Position numbers and translations under genes: made by a program
Assembly: GCA_037043015.1 (NCBI GenBank)
Contig: CM073322.1
Coordinates: forward strand, 15,015,601-15,079,600
Length of the DNA: 64,000 bases
Source of the DNA: Bryum argenteum
Lineage: Eukaryota > Streptophyta > Bryopsida > Bryales > Bryaceae
Reading direction: 5' to 3'
The notes under the pieces: generated by a model
The model's database searches: none
What the model saw: only the letters and a program-made list of their open reading frames with translations
Told to the model about the DNA's origin: nothing
Part shown: piece by piece, positions 25,111 to 38,307 of the stretch
Numbering within the stretch: position 1 is the stretch's first letter
How the letters are laid out: each line of letters opens with the position of its first letter

Positions 25111-25694
25111 AGGCTTTACAAGCATGGAGAATTTAGGCAATTTCGCATCAAGGATATCTAGAGATTAAGATCTCTTTAATTTATCTAATATTAACCATAC
25201 CTAAGTTACTCTTGCAAATTGATTGATGATTCGTTTAATCTTTATTATCATGGTCCGGAAGATGTTACTTACTTCGTACTACTTATGGCATGTACTACCT
25301 AGTTTGGAATCATGTATTTTTCACACCAACCCCTTCAATCACAAACATGACAAAGTTTGCATAATATTGAATAACGTATTATAAAAGGAAACTAGTAGTA
25401 TTCTTTATAGATAAGTATTGGCCTTTATCATATAAGATAAAATTTAAGGAAACCATACAAATAAATAAGTACTAAGAAGAGAAATGAGAATTTTATTTTG
25501 CTATTGAAAGTTTTGGTGCCTTTAATCTATTACAAGAGAATTATTAACTATTATGAGGATTCCAACTATAACAATTTAATCTAAGCATTAAGGTTTTTAT
25601 ATTATCTTTGGGGAGAAAGTTCACAAGAGTTAGGAAACTCACAGTTCTTAACACATTTATTTTTCATTTAAACCCCCTAGCCTTTAGGGGTTAA
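25111..25694. mobile_element. Right part of a TTAA element, copy 4
   Basis: Ends GCCTTTAGGGGTTAA, matching the right end of the copy at 52874, with similar sequence over the last ~130 bp (TTAACACATTTAT, CTTCGGAG/CTTTGGGG region). The left end is not next to it. It probably lies to the left of the giant hAT, which would then be nested in this element. Confidence 0.5.
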
Positions 25695-27382
25695 ATAAAC
25701 AACCACCCATTTGGATTCATATAAAATTTGCTTAGATACTTAGATCCGTAATTAGTTAGCAACTATAATATTTTTCATTATCATAAGTCAATGTGAATAT
25801 GTTGCAAATTCTATCAAAACATGACATTGTACCTGTAAAAAATTCCAAGTGATTCATGGATAGTTAAGGTTCATATGAACAATAAGTGGTTAATCATAAT
25901 ACGTTCTATTTTTCATGTGTCTCCAAGCCCATAAGATTTTTTGAGTAAAACATTCTCTTCTACGAAAAGAAGATCTTCCCGACATTTCCTTGACAAAATC
26001 AGCATGTAGATTAATGCCCTGAATTAGCCTGTGGGTACAATGTCGCGTACCAAAAAATAGGCATCCCTAAATGCAGGCAAGAGGAAGAAGAAGAAGAGGA
26101 AAGTGGAGAGAAGAGGGAGTGTTGGTGAGTGAAAGAGGAAGAGAGGAGCGCAAGACGCCGACCGGTGTCGGGTAGGGAGAATTAGCCTTAGGAAAACTCT
26201 GGGTTTCTAACTGCACCTAAGTCAAATGAGAAGTAGGAGAAGTAGGAGAAATTATCAAACTAAGTAAGAAAGTCATTGTAAATAACACAAAACAATACTA
26301 AGGATATGTTAAAAGATTGGAATTAATGTGTGCTAAGAAGACCTTAATTGAGATTAGATTAGCTTAATTAACCATAAGTGATTAGACAAAAGATTAGTTG
26401 ATTAAATAGGATTGATTAAAACTTCTAACCTTGATTAGTCTCTAACCGTGATTAGATTAGTAAAACAAAGTTACTGTAAATTAATTATGATTAGTGTTAA
26501 TAAACATGATTAAGGTAATTAAGTTTAATTACCTATAACCCTTCAATACCCTGACCTCTATGATACCCTCTCTCTAGATACCCTTCTATGAAAAACACAC
26601 TTAGTAGATCTTTGTTAATTATAACAAGAAAACGGTAGGACCGTAAGAGCTCTGTCTTACACTCTACATTTAAAAGAAAATCATACATTACCCAATGTAA
26701 TACAAAATAGTGAATTTGGTATTTGGGTTACTCTTTGTGCATTTGATTCTTTTATTGACAAAAATTGAATATGAAAGAATATAAACTTTATGTAAACTAT
26801 ACCCAATTATTTACAACCACAATATCTATACAAAGTGTAATATTCAATTTTCAATGATTAATATCTAATAAGCAATTTTTAATGTTTATTTTTAAATTAT
26901 TAAATAATATCTATAATGTTCAATGTCTAATATTTGGTTGTGGTATTTTATGCTTGCTCACTATTAAATGTTGAAAATCAAATTCTTAGTTTAAAATATG
27001 ATTGAACATTATTATATATAGACATTTGTTTCAATTTTAATATTTACATAGTGTATTTATTACAAAAGTTGTATTTGGATTATACACAATTGTTTCCAAT
27101 AAAAATACCCAACATTGAAGAATTTACAAATTATATTTTATTTATTTTGATTGATGTGTATTTGTTCAAATAAATCGAAATGAGGTTGCATTTTTTGAAA
27201 ACTTTGGTAATATAGTTGGTAGTTTAAAAGCACAATACATAGGTTTATGATGATCCGGCCAATATCCATCTATAACACCATATTTAGCATCTACTCCAAG
27301 GATGTTTGTCCAAATATGATCTCTCAAACAATAATCTATGTAAAAGTGTTGAATAGTCTTCAAATAGCAAGTTGGGTAAAAT
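25695..27382. other. AT-rich DNA without recognisable features
   Basis: Very AT-rich with many TTAATTA/GATTAG words at 26330-26530. I see no gene or element end. Confidence 0.5.
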
Positions 27383-28163
27383 GTGTAATTTGAGCGATTG
27401 GAGTGATTGGAGTTATTTAAGTATTCAAATAATTAAATATTTAAAGTATTGTATTAATGAAGTATTAAAGTCTTTGAATTATTCGAAGTATTCGAAGTAT
27501 TGAAGTATTTGAGGTATTGGGAATTCAGAGTATTTGAAGTATTTGAGGAATTTGAAGTATTTGAGGTATTTGAAGTAATTGAGGTATTGAGAATTGGAGT
27601 AATTGGAGTAATTGAAGTATTTGAGTATTTGGAGTATTTGATGTAATTGAAGGATTGAAGTAATTGAAGTATTTGAAGTATCGGCATAATGGAGGTATTG
27701 GGAACTGGGGTAATTGGAGTAATTGAAGTATCTGGAGTATTTGAAATAATTGAAGTATTGAAGCAACGAAGTGTTGAAGTATTGAAGTATCGAAGTATCG
27801 AAGTATCGAAGTATCGAAGTATCGAAGTATCGAAGCATTGAAGTATTGAAGTATTGAAGTTTTGAAGTATTGACGTAATTGAGGTATTGAGAACTGAAAT
27901 AATTGGAGTAATTATAGTAATTGGAGTAATTGAAGTACTTGCAGAATTTGAAGTATTTGAAGTATTGAAGTGCTGAAGTATTGAAGTATTAAAGGATTGA
28001 AGTATTTGAAGTATAGACATAATTGAGGTATTGTGAATTGGAGTAATTGGAGTAATTGAAATATTTGAAAAATGTGAAGTATTTGAAGTATTGAAGTGTT
28101 GAAGTATGGAAGTATTGAGTATTGAAATATTGAAGTATTGAAGTATTGGAGTATTGGAAAATA
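27383..28163. repeat. TGAAGTATT minisatellite
   Basis: Nearly 780 bp of 9- to 15-base units based on TGAAGTATT, TGAGGTATT and TGGAGTAAT, including six perfect CGAAGTATC units at about 27780-27835. The long open frames on the minus strand (Asn/Thr/Ser/Ile/Leu/Tyr/Phe-rich) are a by-product of the repeat. Confidence 0.9.
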
Positions 28164-28410
28164 TTGCGTACGGCAGCGCTGCAAAGACAGAAAACCAAGC
28201 AAAAAGGGTAAGATTTTACCAACCAAAAAGGTAAGGACATACCGTCAATCCGTCATAACCGAGAAAGTTGAGATAATGGTAGTAAGAAAGCGTGACGAAG
28301 TAGAGCACATTCGACAGGTTCATGGAGCAAACAGAAGATCTCTAATAAAAAACTATTTGATCTTTGAAATTCTACACAGAGTTGAGAGTAAAAAATGGTA
28401 GATAGCTAAC

Positions 28411-28514
28411 CTCGCTTTGGTATTGAGATGACTTGTAGACTCGTCAAGTAGAAGCAAAGACTTGTCCATTTGCAACTGCTGCTCCACCAGCAGCCGGGCT
28501 AACAGAATGCGCAT
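28411..28514 (-). pseudogene. Lone exon resembling an ABC-ATPase Walker B segment
   Basis: Bounded by an AG acceptor (TTAGCAG) and GT donor on the minus strand. The 104-base exon reads MRILLARLLVEQ ... SLLLLDESTSHLN, like the RxxLARALL...LLLLDEPTNHLD segment of ABC ATPases of the ABCF type. No neighbouring exon was recognised, so it is a fragment at best. Confidence 0.35.
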
Positions 28515-29827
28515 CTGCTAAGGAGTTGGAAACCCTATCTCAGCGACACAGACCACTGATCCATGCGAGCATGGGCTAGTGTGTACTCCAAAGCAACCAT
28601 GAGAGCACATCGCAAATGTATGACAATTGCAAAACACAATTTAGAAGTCTAAAAGCAAAGGATAATCTATATCAACTTTGCTTCCAAATCCTTCCAAGCG
28701 TCCTCACAATATCGTCATACAATTGGAGGCTCTAATCACAGCGGGAGACCGCCAGCCACTTGTCGATTGGTCACAAGTATAAGCCAGTTGTTGATGGAAG
28801 TCAGACGGTTTGTTGTAGTAATAAGAGATCTGAAGCCAAACCCACAGGAACAAATGAACATACCCTCTAGATCCACATTCACAACAATATACAATAGACT
28901 AGACTACAATAACCATTGTACCACAATACGATAATCATCAGAACTGGTTACAGATTAAAATAGTACTTTATTCATAAGTGTCTGGCTTCTTCCTCCAACT
29001 CTACCGACGAACAATGTAACAAATTGCTGCATACACACTACAGCCGAATCCAAGTTATAATCTAAATCAACCATATGTACTGCAGGCCTCATAGAAGTCT
29101 CAAGTTCGCGCACTTCACTGTTAGACCATAACCACGAGAAGAAACAGGCAGTGGAAAAAATTGAAAACATCACAGAAAATTTTAAAACACTGCAATCGAC
29201 TAAAGATCAATATCTATAGCAAGGATTCTTTACCAATTCATGATTGAGTCTGTCTGTATTAATTGTGTTGTGCTTCCATTATTGCTCTGAATCAACTTAG
29301 CCTCGAGGATCTGTCACAAAAAGTAAAATTTCAATCCACAATCGTCTAACATGACTGAGGATGTACAAAGAAACCCTTGCACAAAGAAAAAAACGGAACA
29401 GAAGGTAGTCAAATCTGAATCACTTGGGCACTATAAAAAAAAAATCATAACCAAGGTCCTAAATGAAAAGATTAAAAACCTGCATAATATTGCGAATGAT
29501 GATGCACGTTAAATGGAAATTGGGGTTGTTGTTGGTGCGTGCAAGCTCTGCACGTCCATCACTTCTTGCAGGAACTCCCATTGCCACCATGTATGTGGAA
29601 CAAAAGTTGGAAGTGAATCATCTTCAAGCGCATCTTCATAAAAATATATCCAAAAGTATAGATTGAGCCCAAATGAGAAGGGTCTTGCGACAACAAAGGA
29701 CACCTTTCCATTTGTTGGTTCCAAAGAAGTACATATTTGTCGTGAAGACTCCCCCTAGCAGCCATAAGATTATCCACCTCGGCTTGTTTCTTTCTCTCAG
29801 AACGCTCCCGAAGTTGTTTGAGATAAG
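28515..29827. other. Spacer with possible splice-flanked scraps
   Basis: No clear gene. One stretch on the minus strand near 29240-29325 (ILEAKLIQSNNGS) lies between acceptor- and donor-like sites and could be an exon of the same broken transcript as its neighbours; I do not recognise it. Confidence 0.25.
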
Positions 29828-31587
29828 TCAGCCGAGTTTGAACACCTTCACATGAACAATTTGTTTGAACACCTTCACGTGACTCAGCATCTCCGCCGTC
29901 GGTGGCGGATACTCCTCCCAGTATTGCCATGTCGCGATCAAGCCCGTGCAATGCCACTGCATCCTCACTGAGCCCTTCACCAAATACGGCTGCATCACAC
30001 CAACAAGCTCATGAACACTCGAGCCATTCCACAGTATAACGAAGCATTTCGGACGTCACTCGTACCTGATACAGTCTGCGAATGTAGCTCTCGATGACGA
30101 GCCGCTGCAAAGTGTAGTCACCGTGATCAAACAAAGCCACCAAGGTGTCCTCGACTGGTAATGGGGTGTCCACTAGCGCCTCGATACGCTCCTCGATGGC
30201 ACTTCGGTGCCGCCCATGGTGATGATGATGCCCGTCGCCTCCTTCCTCGAACATCTCCAACTCCGACAAGTTTCGGGCGATGTTGGATCGCAGCTCTCTC
30301 AGCTTCGTCTGCTCCAACAATTGGCTCGCTCGCAACGCCAACTGCAGCCACCATAGCAAGTTCATCATCATAGCAAGCTCATCATCGAACACGATCAAAT
30401 CAAGCATTCAGATATTATAATATGAGAATGCTATACCTCACAGTAGTTTGTGTGGTTAAGGTCAGCAAAGCGGACAAGCTGGTCACGATACGCAGCAGGA
30501 TTCGGATACACCAACGCTTCTATCAATCTTAAGATGAGCTGATTCTTCTTCTTCACCCCCTCCAATCGAAAATCCAATTGATCAACCCCAACCGGAAATA
30601 ATTTGAGCTCATAGAATTCATGAGAGCTTGAGTGATACCTGATGAACAACACAAATTCAACCACCTTTGAGAGGTCTTTCTTATGTTGCTGCCTCAATTC
30701 TTCGATCACATCAGCCTGCACTCACTCACCAGATGGTCTTAGACATCGGAACTCTAAAACCCTGGTGGAATGTGTAAAAAAAAGTGCGTGCCTGCCTGCG
30801 CGTTCTCGTTGAAAAGCTCTTCGGCGACAAGGTAACCATTAAAGAGAGTATAACCCCAATTCCATTAAAATGGCATTATTCCGGTAAAATGGCACACCTC
30901 AACTTTCTGAACTGTAGTTCAAAAACCATGTGATATAACAGAGTTTTAAGGTGATATTTGAGAAAATGAGTGACAATGTATATAAAGAAGTAATATTACA
31001 AAAAAAATTGTGATATTACAGAATATACCATTTTATATGAGCACAAATGTAAGATCTAGTGTGACAAAATGGCACATGGCATAGTGCCATTTTAATGGAA
31101 TTGGGGTTGTATGCACAATGTTACACGCATGTCCTTCACGGCCACCCTCGTAAGATCTGGCGAGATGCAAGAGAGGCTCCACGAGACGATCAAGCGTCGT
31201 TCGGTCTGCGGATTGCGCCGAGAATGCCTGCACATCCGCTCCAATTCGTAAGCAAAACCCCGCTAGAAATCAAGTGAAAGCTTTGATGAGATCGCAACAT
31301 ACCTCAATCAATCCCGTGAGCGCCTTCGCTGGGAAGTCGGAGCCCTCGCCACCCTGCAGGAAGTTAGTCTCGTATCCACGAAACTCAACATCAAGCTGCC
31401 GGGACCACATGCAATGTCAGTACTCAAAATCTTACAGGATAAGAAGCAATCTTAGAGACTGAATTCAAAAGCTTACTTGGGCTTTTAACTCCTTCGGCAG
31501 CCGCGTTGCAAGCACCGCCATGCACTCTTGCCATTGCAGCAAGGGCAGCTACGGATCATCCAAACAGCTGAGCAGCTTCTTCACCAC
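29828..31587 (-). pseudogene. ACC1: Fragment of a homomeric acetyl-CoA carboxylase gene, introns kept, MITE in an exon
   Basis: Homomeric acetyl-CoA carboxylase makes malonyl-CoA in the plant cytosol; this fragment covers part of its central domain only. Exons read on the minus strand, approximate edges: 31587-31477 (LPLLQWQECMAVLATRLPKEL), 31394-31303 (DFPAKALTGLIE), 31228 to about 30796 interrupted by a MITE (LVEPLLHLARSYEGGREGHA, then YLVAEELFNENAQ), 30715-30437 (NQLILRLIEALVYPNP, LNHTNYCE), 30341-30066 (QLLEQTKLRELRSNIA, VEDTLVALFDHGDYTLQRL) and 29989-29828 (PYLVKGSVRMQWHCTGLIA). A TAG stands before LPLLQWQ in the first exon. Introns are present, so it arose by DNA duplication, not by retroposition. 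Biotin carboxylase, biotin carrier and carboxyltransferase domains are missing, so it cannot make a working enzyme. After QMWH..GLIA the frame runs into a short repeat and stops. Confidence 0.85.
30852..31108. mobile_element. AACCTCAATTCC MITE, copy 2, in a carboxylase exon
   Basis: Ends AACCCCAATTCCATTAAAAT and its reverse complement; target duplication GTAT at 30848-30851 and 31109-31112. It interrupts the coding stretch between HACNIV and LFNGYLVAEE. Confidence 0.85.
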
Positions 31588-32809
31588 CTGCAACGACCCA
31601 ATTCGTTAGAAGTCATCAAGACTGTTATTTGAGTATGGACCGATGGTCGCAACATACCCGCAAACCTCCTCACTCCGACTTTGTGTCGTCACCACCGCCC
31701 GTCATTCCGTGCCCTAATAGCAGCAATTGCCAATCCTTGCAAACCCTACAAGCAAACACGCACAAAAGCCGCAAGCAAACTGGAAGCGCAGTAATAAAGC
31801 AAAAGCAAGAGCGCGCACTCGGGAGCACGACACAGGAAGGGGAAGGACGAAGGGAGCAGGCTCGGGGAAGGCAAGGAGGACAGCAGCTACTGCTGCAACA
31901 ACGAAGAGCTGCACGAGGAAAAAAAAAACGATAAGAGAGAAAAGCCTTGTACCTTAGAGAGAGAAAATGCTTGTGTAGGTGTGAACGCACAAGGAGATAG
32001 GTCATTGGACCTTTTTAGAAACCCGTCGGGGCGCTCAATACAAAGAATCTGTCAGATGACAGAGCCAACAAACGTTTAATGATGGTAAAGCGCCTACTTT
32101 GATCAAATACCACGGTTTCACACAGTATTAAAATCATACAAGTGATATATCATTAGAAAGCTAATACAACACTCTATAATCATGTAAAAATACAGATATT
32201 AGGAAACAATACACAAAACGTTATTGTCAGTAGAAGTTACGCCTTCGAAATTTGAAGGCAGCAGACCTCTTTTCACTAAAAAGAGTGTCAATAACACTCA
32301 AGAGCTCCAAATCTGATGAGTGATAGCTCTATAGAAAGTTAACTTGTTGTGCTGCAGATTTCAAAAACCTCAACATCAAAAAATACACACAAAAACTATA
32401 GGGTCAGTTTAAAGTACGCTTGTTAGCACCGCCTCTACGTTGAGAGAGTAAGATACCCTCTCTTCTTCAAATGAACACCACGGCTTCATACTAACTCCAA
32501 ATTGAACACTTAATAGTTTTTTACAAAAAAGAACTCAAGATCCACAAACACTCGAAGTTTCATACTTAGAAATGCTTTTTACAGAACATAGTGACTCCTC
32601 AAAGTCACGGTTAACAAACTCACAAGGCAGCAGACCTTTTTGCACTAAAAAGAGTGTTGCTCCTCCCTCACAAAACGTATGAACTCACTTAATACCATTT
32701 CGGAAAGCTTACTTCACTCTCTAAAACACTCTCAAAACCTACAAACTCTATCCCAAAACTCAAAACACCATATCCTCTCAAAGCAAGCAGCTCCCAAAGG
32801 GGGGAGGAG
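31588..32809. other. Spacer with a diverged direct repeat
   Basis: The minus strand at 31700-31990 is pyrimidine-rich and could be the leader of the carboxylase-fragment transcript, but no matching upstream carboxylase exon is seen. GGCAGCAGACCT plus CACTAAAAAGAGTGT occurs twice, near 32262 and 32620, marking a diverged ~360-bp direct repeat. Confidence 0.45.
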
Positions 32810-33145
32810 CAAGGTTGTCATATCGGGCGTGTTGAGGTAATTAGGCGGGTAAATCGGGCGTACGAGTTGTCCCGGACGGACGGGCGTGCCCGCCCACCTT
32901 GATTGTAGGGGGTGTGTAATTTTTGTGGGTAACAAACTTTGCAGTAAAAAGCGTGTATGGCGTTTCACATGGACCGTACGCGGCGGCCAAGTGGCTTAGT
33001 TTTCACCTAAACCCTTGCCACGTCGTTTTTTTACCTAAACTAAAAGTCAACAGCCGTTTGATCCTATCGGGCGAGCCACAACTCAATTGGATGGACAAGA
33101 CGGACGGACAGGCGGTCGGCGTGCCCGCTTGGTATGACAACCTTG
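32810..33145. mobile_element. Small non-autonomous hAT-type MITE
   Basis: Inverted ends CAAGGTTGTCATA and TATGACAACCTTG; flanks GGGAGGAG (32802-32809) and GAGAGGAG (33146-33153) agree at 7 of 8 positions, an 8-bp target duplication. Subterminal GGACGGACGGGCG and GGACGGACAGGCGG words. It encodes nothing. Confidence 0.7.
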
Positions 33146-33867
33146 GAGAGGAGAGAGAGAAAGGGGGGGCCACCAAAGCCCATACCATGCCCATGTGGCA
33201 TCTCTCATGCCATTGGGCATGGATGGTCACCTCCATGCTGCCCTTTATCTCTCATTATCTCCTTAACCAATGAAATACAAAATATTCTATTCTACCTATC
33301 CGGTAACAACCAAATGGTTGGATTTCCACCGAATTATTCTAAATATTAACATTATATAAGAAAATCAACATCAACTCCAATCATGATTCAATTAAATGAG
33401 TTCCCACTAGGATAATCTCACCCCACCACGTCCTCACGCTCGTAGTTCTGACTCCCGATGGTTGAATAAATCCGCCGTTGCTCGATATACAGTCGCCAAG
33501 TCGCGGACTTGGTTGGTTGGCTTGAAAGTCGATGCTGCGTTCTGTCGGTCCGGGTTCGAACCCTGCTGGACCTGTTGAGCGACATAACCAGCTCGTGACT
33601 TGACTCTGCTGGCAAAAATAAACAGCATGATATAACGCCACCAACCAACGCCCCTACCCTCTGACTGTGACAAGATGCAGTATCTCTAAGATATAGGCTT
33701 GTACGAAGAATTTATTATGCAATCCCTCAAGCCTATACTGTGGTTCTCACCACAAAACATATTTTTAATCTAATAATACACTCATATATTTACCACGTAC
33801 CAAGTACATAGAAAATTATGAGGTTATCAACTTATATTTAGTTTTTTACAACATGTAACTGATATCA

Positions 33868-34762
33868 TCACGACACCGGGATCCCTTTCTTCAAGAAGGT
33901 AGACTCAATCTCAGCATTCACTCTCGAGACCTCAGCAGCAACCGGCTTGACTTCCTCACGACTGATCACTGATTGGGTCATTGAACAATTCTAACTCTCT
34001 AAGACGTGTTGCTTGCACGTCTAAAATACTTCTCAGCGTTCTTTCTTGCTCACCGAGGCGAATTAAGTGACTCTTGCTTTCGCTCAACATTGTCTGGCGG
34101 TCACTGCGCATAAGCAAACTTCTGCGCAACATCTCTTCAACGAACAGTAGCTCGTCACGACCTTGCTCTAAGCTCGCTGTAGCCTCCTCCAACAACACCT
34201 TCGTACTTAGAATGACCTTCGCTAAACCTTCTACCTCCTCTGGCCCTCAACTTACAGCCACGCCATGCCTTCCATCCCTACTCGCGCACTTCTTTACCAT
34301 GGCCGCTCTTTCCAACGCTTTCTCCAACTTCGGCGTCAAACACAATGACTCTGGGAAGCCGATCTGCGGACAACCAGCTGTAAACCGCTTCTTTCCTAAT
34401 ACGGCTGAAGACTCCTCATCTCCAATCTCACCGTCCCTCAGTCTCCTCTCTTTTTTGGCCTCTGCTTTCTTCCTCAATGCTTCCCTCACCTTCCGTCTCT
34501 CTACTGAAAACTGAGCCCAGTTCGCGCGACACCCCAACGATATTGATATTAAACCCCTCGCAAAAGCAAGAGTAATCTCTCTATTTGGACATTCGGGACA
34601 ATCGTACACTCGAAAATAGAGCTCCTTGATGGCGGCTTGCTCTGCAGAGGTGGTGTGCTCCCGACAACCAGACTTCGAGGACTTCTTTCCAAAGTATCTA
34701 TGAACCATCGTTTCTGGAACTTCATTGCGGATCTCGCTAACAATCACCCGTAGGAAGGCCAT
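33868..34762 (-). pseudogene. Unrecognised gene with a C-terminal coiled coil
   Basis: Start at ATG 34762 (MAFLRVIVSE). The first ~170 residues are basic, with CPECP and FSVERRKVREALRKK stretches. Its distant resemblance to homeodomain-like DNA-binding regions is too weak to name. After a TGA at 34247 the same frame continues as a strongly amphipathic helix (about 34200-33960; LEEATASLEQGRDELLFVEE), a likely coiled coil. One base of frame change near 33970 then leads to ISREEVKPVAAEVSRVNAEI and a natural end at 33868. The GTAAGT at the first stop looks like a splice donor, but no plausible acceptor was found nearby. I cannot name the protein. Confidence 0.45.
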
Positions 34763-34780
34763 CACACACAAAATGAGCAA

Positions 34781-36103
34781 CCTCTATCCTAGAGGCTAAG
34801 TGCAAGAAAGGAACTCCAAAACAAGAACAACATTAACTCTTCCAATATTTGACACCACCAACAAACGACACAGGAAATCAAGACAAACAACCAGCAAAGG
34901 TTGAGAGGTCCACGAAAATGGTGGGATAGAGACAACCTGTGGTTTGTACTAGAAAACAGCCACTCATCACCACGTTCAAATCTCTGGCGCTACCGGCTCA
35001 AAGTCCGGTCCAGGACGAGCGCTGATGTGGCAGCAGTGGGCTACGCATCCAATTGTGCATAAAACTCGCCGTTCCAGGTCAACTCCAAGTCCGCCGGGGG
35101 ATACAGGATACCCCAAGCGGACCACCGCCCAAGGGGGTCTTTGGACCTTGTTGTATAGGTACCTCAAAGTCCTTTTGGGGATACTATGTCAAGTATCTTC
35201 AAGACACTGGAAACTAGCTAGATACATAGTGTCCATCCTCGAGAGTAGTATTATTTCAATTTCCTCTTGTCCGGTGGTCATCAGATATTAGCAATACGAA
35301 CGGACATTTTATTCACACCGGGCTCTTAGAAGGAAACCGGGGTTCCTATCTCTCTACAAGCTAATCAAATTGTATGAACTGTCGTTAATACATAGATAAA
35401 GAGATATGTAGATATGGATGTCACCTCTTCTTTCCAATTAGATATATTCACTACCGTAATATCGTTTCAGTGACTTCAATATTATCGTGCTCTTCTTTCA
35501 GACTCCCACTTGATTCGCATTCTCGATCTTCATACTGTCAAGCGCAACTTACTAGACCATCATTTTGTTCATATCATGTCTTTACCGACATCACATAATC
35601 CTTTAGAAAAGCAGAAAATATCAGAGTTTCAAGAATCCATAGGATGAAACAGCAATCATTCATAATATACTGTATAAAAGTATGTGTGAGTGGCACCTAA
35701 TACATTGGCATATATCTTGTACAGAGTCCTATTCGATTCAGGCCATCGATTAGCCTTTTGAAAAAGTAAAGGTTGTGTAAATTGTGATGACCTAATGAAC
35801 AATCATGAATCGGAGCTTGAGCATCTATGAATTCTTCATACTCAAGCTCGTGATCAAGGTCTGAGAACAAAACCCTCTTGAGCAATAGATGGCGCTCCAA
35901 TATGTGCCGGCACTCTGATCAACACGGCAAACAGCAGAGGGATCAGAGCTGGAGCGCTGTGCTGAACTCTACCGCTAGTCTAAGTCTAAAAGAATCGGGT
36001 CCTAAAATTTTGTCGTGAGAGATGAATCAATTGATACAGAATGTCAAAATACATGGATCGTTTTGTCTGACAAAACATAAATGAGAACAGTCGAGTACAA
36101 GTC
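34781..36103. other. Spacer with a SINE-like tail at 35130-35240
   Basis: TTGTATAGGTACCTCAAAGT and GGGGATACTATGT at 35150-35190 match the tail of the SINE candidate at 54700-54962. GAACGGACATTTTATTCA at about 35299 recurs (diverged) near 41225 and 45910. No gene seen. Confidence 0.45.
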
Positions 36104-38307
36104 TTAGTGCGAGTACGATTTGAACATGGACAGGCCGGAGCGTTCGGGATCATCAAGCTCGGGGTTGACGACGTGATCGGTTCTCTCCTTGCGTCGCTCG
36201 CTGTGCGCATTGATGGCAAACTTCAAGCTTGGAATGTGCAGGCCCTGGCGCTGCTCCTGGGCATTCCATTCGGAGACGTAGTACTCCTCCTCGGAAGCGT
36301 TTTTCCTCGGACCCACGAACAATCCTCCCCACATGGGAAAGTAGACCAACCCCACTGCCATCGTCACCAGGATGATCATAAGGCCCATGAACATGAACCC
36401 CTGCTCCGTGTGAAAATGGGACGTCGTGAAGAAGAGCGCCTGCGTGACGACTGATCCCACGTTGCCACCCGCGGCCGTGAATCCAATCACGCCCCCGAGT
36501 GATCTCCGAGAAATGAATGGAATGATACCGAAGGTGGCGCCGCAAGCTGCCTGGACGAAGATCGAGAAGATGATCATTGCGAAGATGGCACCGCCGAGGG
36601 TGTTCATGGCTCCCAGCAGAATGCACAGCACGCCTCCCATTGTCTGCACGAACCAGAGGTACCACAAACGCCCGCGCATGCCGTTACGCCGGGACGCTCG
36701 ATCGGAGAGGTACCCCCCGATGGGCCGGGAGAAGAGATTCATGAGCCCGGAAACGGCAGCGATTGTGCCTGCCGTTGTCAAGTCTAAGTTGAACCGGTCG
36801 TAGAAATATTCGGCGATGATGTTGTCCACCGTTAGCTCCACCCCGAAGCAGTAGCCGTAAAGAAGCACGAACACCCATGTTTGCGGACTTGTGATCGCGT
36901 AGAAAATTTGCTGCAATCAACCAACACATCTCACAATAAATCTCCTGAAATAAGGAGCCCGAGCATGACGACAGTGATATCTTCTGATATTAGCTGGTTT
37001 CAGAAGAAAAAACTACTTGATCCATCCTACCAAGCACGTTTGCCGTTTAAACTTGTACTTGGAGAGGCTAAAAATTCCGACAATGTCGCGGTGAAAGAAA
37101 GGAAAGCTGGTGGGTTCTGACGTAGAAAGTGAGCGGAATAGGATGCTTCTGTAGATCGTGGGCAAGACTACGAAGAGATGATTTCAATGGAAGACGTGTG
37201 GCAGACAAAAGCTGACATGGAATATCGCATTGATGTTTAAAGATGTTGATGTTTTGGCAGGTCGATCGCCACTTTGAAAAGGTACCGATTATTTACCTTC
37301 TTGAAGCTATCTTTGGTAGATTTTCCTTCAGCGTGGACTTGATAGTAGTTACCATCGGGTGTGTCTTGACCGAGGAAGAGAATCAAGATGCCCATGATGA
37401 TATGGAGGCAGCCGGGAATGAAGAATGCAATGCGCCATGCGGTAAACGTCGTGATGTTGCAGCTACACACAACAATCCAATCCCAAATCAGTCAGTACCG
37501 TGACCAACACCCTCTACAGCAAGATTCACTGAGGGCTTCGTGATACAACAGTTGTTTGAGTTCATTGTGGGTGAGGCCGGTGATCGGTACCTATCGCGGA
37601 TGAATTGGAAGAGCAGCGGCATGATGATTTGCGTGGCGCCACCGCCAAGATTTCCCCATCCAGCAGCAATACCGTTAGCCGTTCCCACAATGCGGGTACT
37701 GAACAGGCAACTCACCCAGTACTCGCACGACACGAACGTGGCGAGCGAGAATCCTATAAAGAACCGGCAAATCACAAACCCCGCCGCGTTTTCCACGATT
37801 GCCATACCGAACACGGCTGGCGCCACACCCATAATCAGGATGGCCGACCCGTAACGAGGCCCAAACAGATCGCACACTGAACCCATGATCAACCTAGACA
37901 AGACCGAACCTGGCAAACACAGAATCCACAGCCTCGATCAGTTAGCTGCAGCTACAAAATCGCCGCATAATTCTACTGATCAAATTTGTGTTTTCAAAGA
38001 GCTATTTACCAGACACGGCAGCTATAGAGGCTTGCCCAATGTCGGACTTCGTCATATTCAGATTGTCGCGGATGATCGGTATAAGTGGTGGAGCAGCGAA
38101 CGTTGACAAGAAACAAGTGAAGAAGGAGATCCATGCCAGATGAAACGACATCATGTGCGGCCTCGACAAGCTGTGCACTTTGCAAATCATGGACTTGTGC
38201 TCGGAGTCTACCGGGAGATCAAACTCCGGCGCCATCACTGGCAGCTCGAACACTTGGCCGCTTCCATCGAGAACCACCTTCAGCGGATCAATATGTGGAT
38301 CACCCAT
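36104..38307 (-). CDS. NRT2: High-affinity nitrate transporter NRT2, four exons, intact
   Basis: A plasma-membrane nitrate/proton symporter of the major facilitator superfamily (NNP family). Exons on the minus strand: 38307-38010, 37909-37591, 37462-37297, 36910-36104. All introns are GT-AG with compatible phases, and the sum is 1590 bases, 529 residues plus stop, the usual NRT2 length. The start is ATG 38307 ([15 protein letters not shown]), as expected for the cytosolic N-terminus. Motifs: [12 protein letters not shown] after the first membrane span, [41 protein letters not shown], and the NNP signature [19 protein letters not shown] in exon 4. The C-terminus is hydrophilic and ends SMFKSYSH. 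In other plants NRT2 works with the NAR2/NRT3 partner and is induced by nitrate or nitrogen starvation; no NAR2 gene is in the window. Confidence 0.96.
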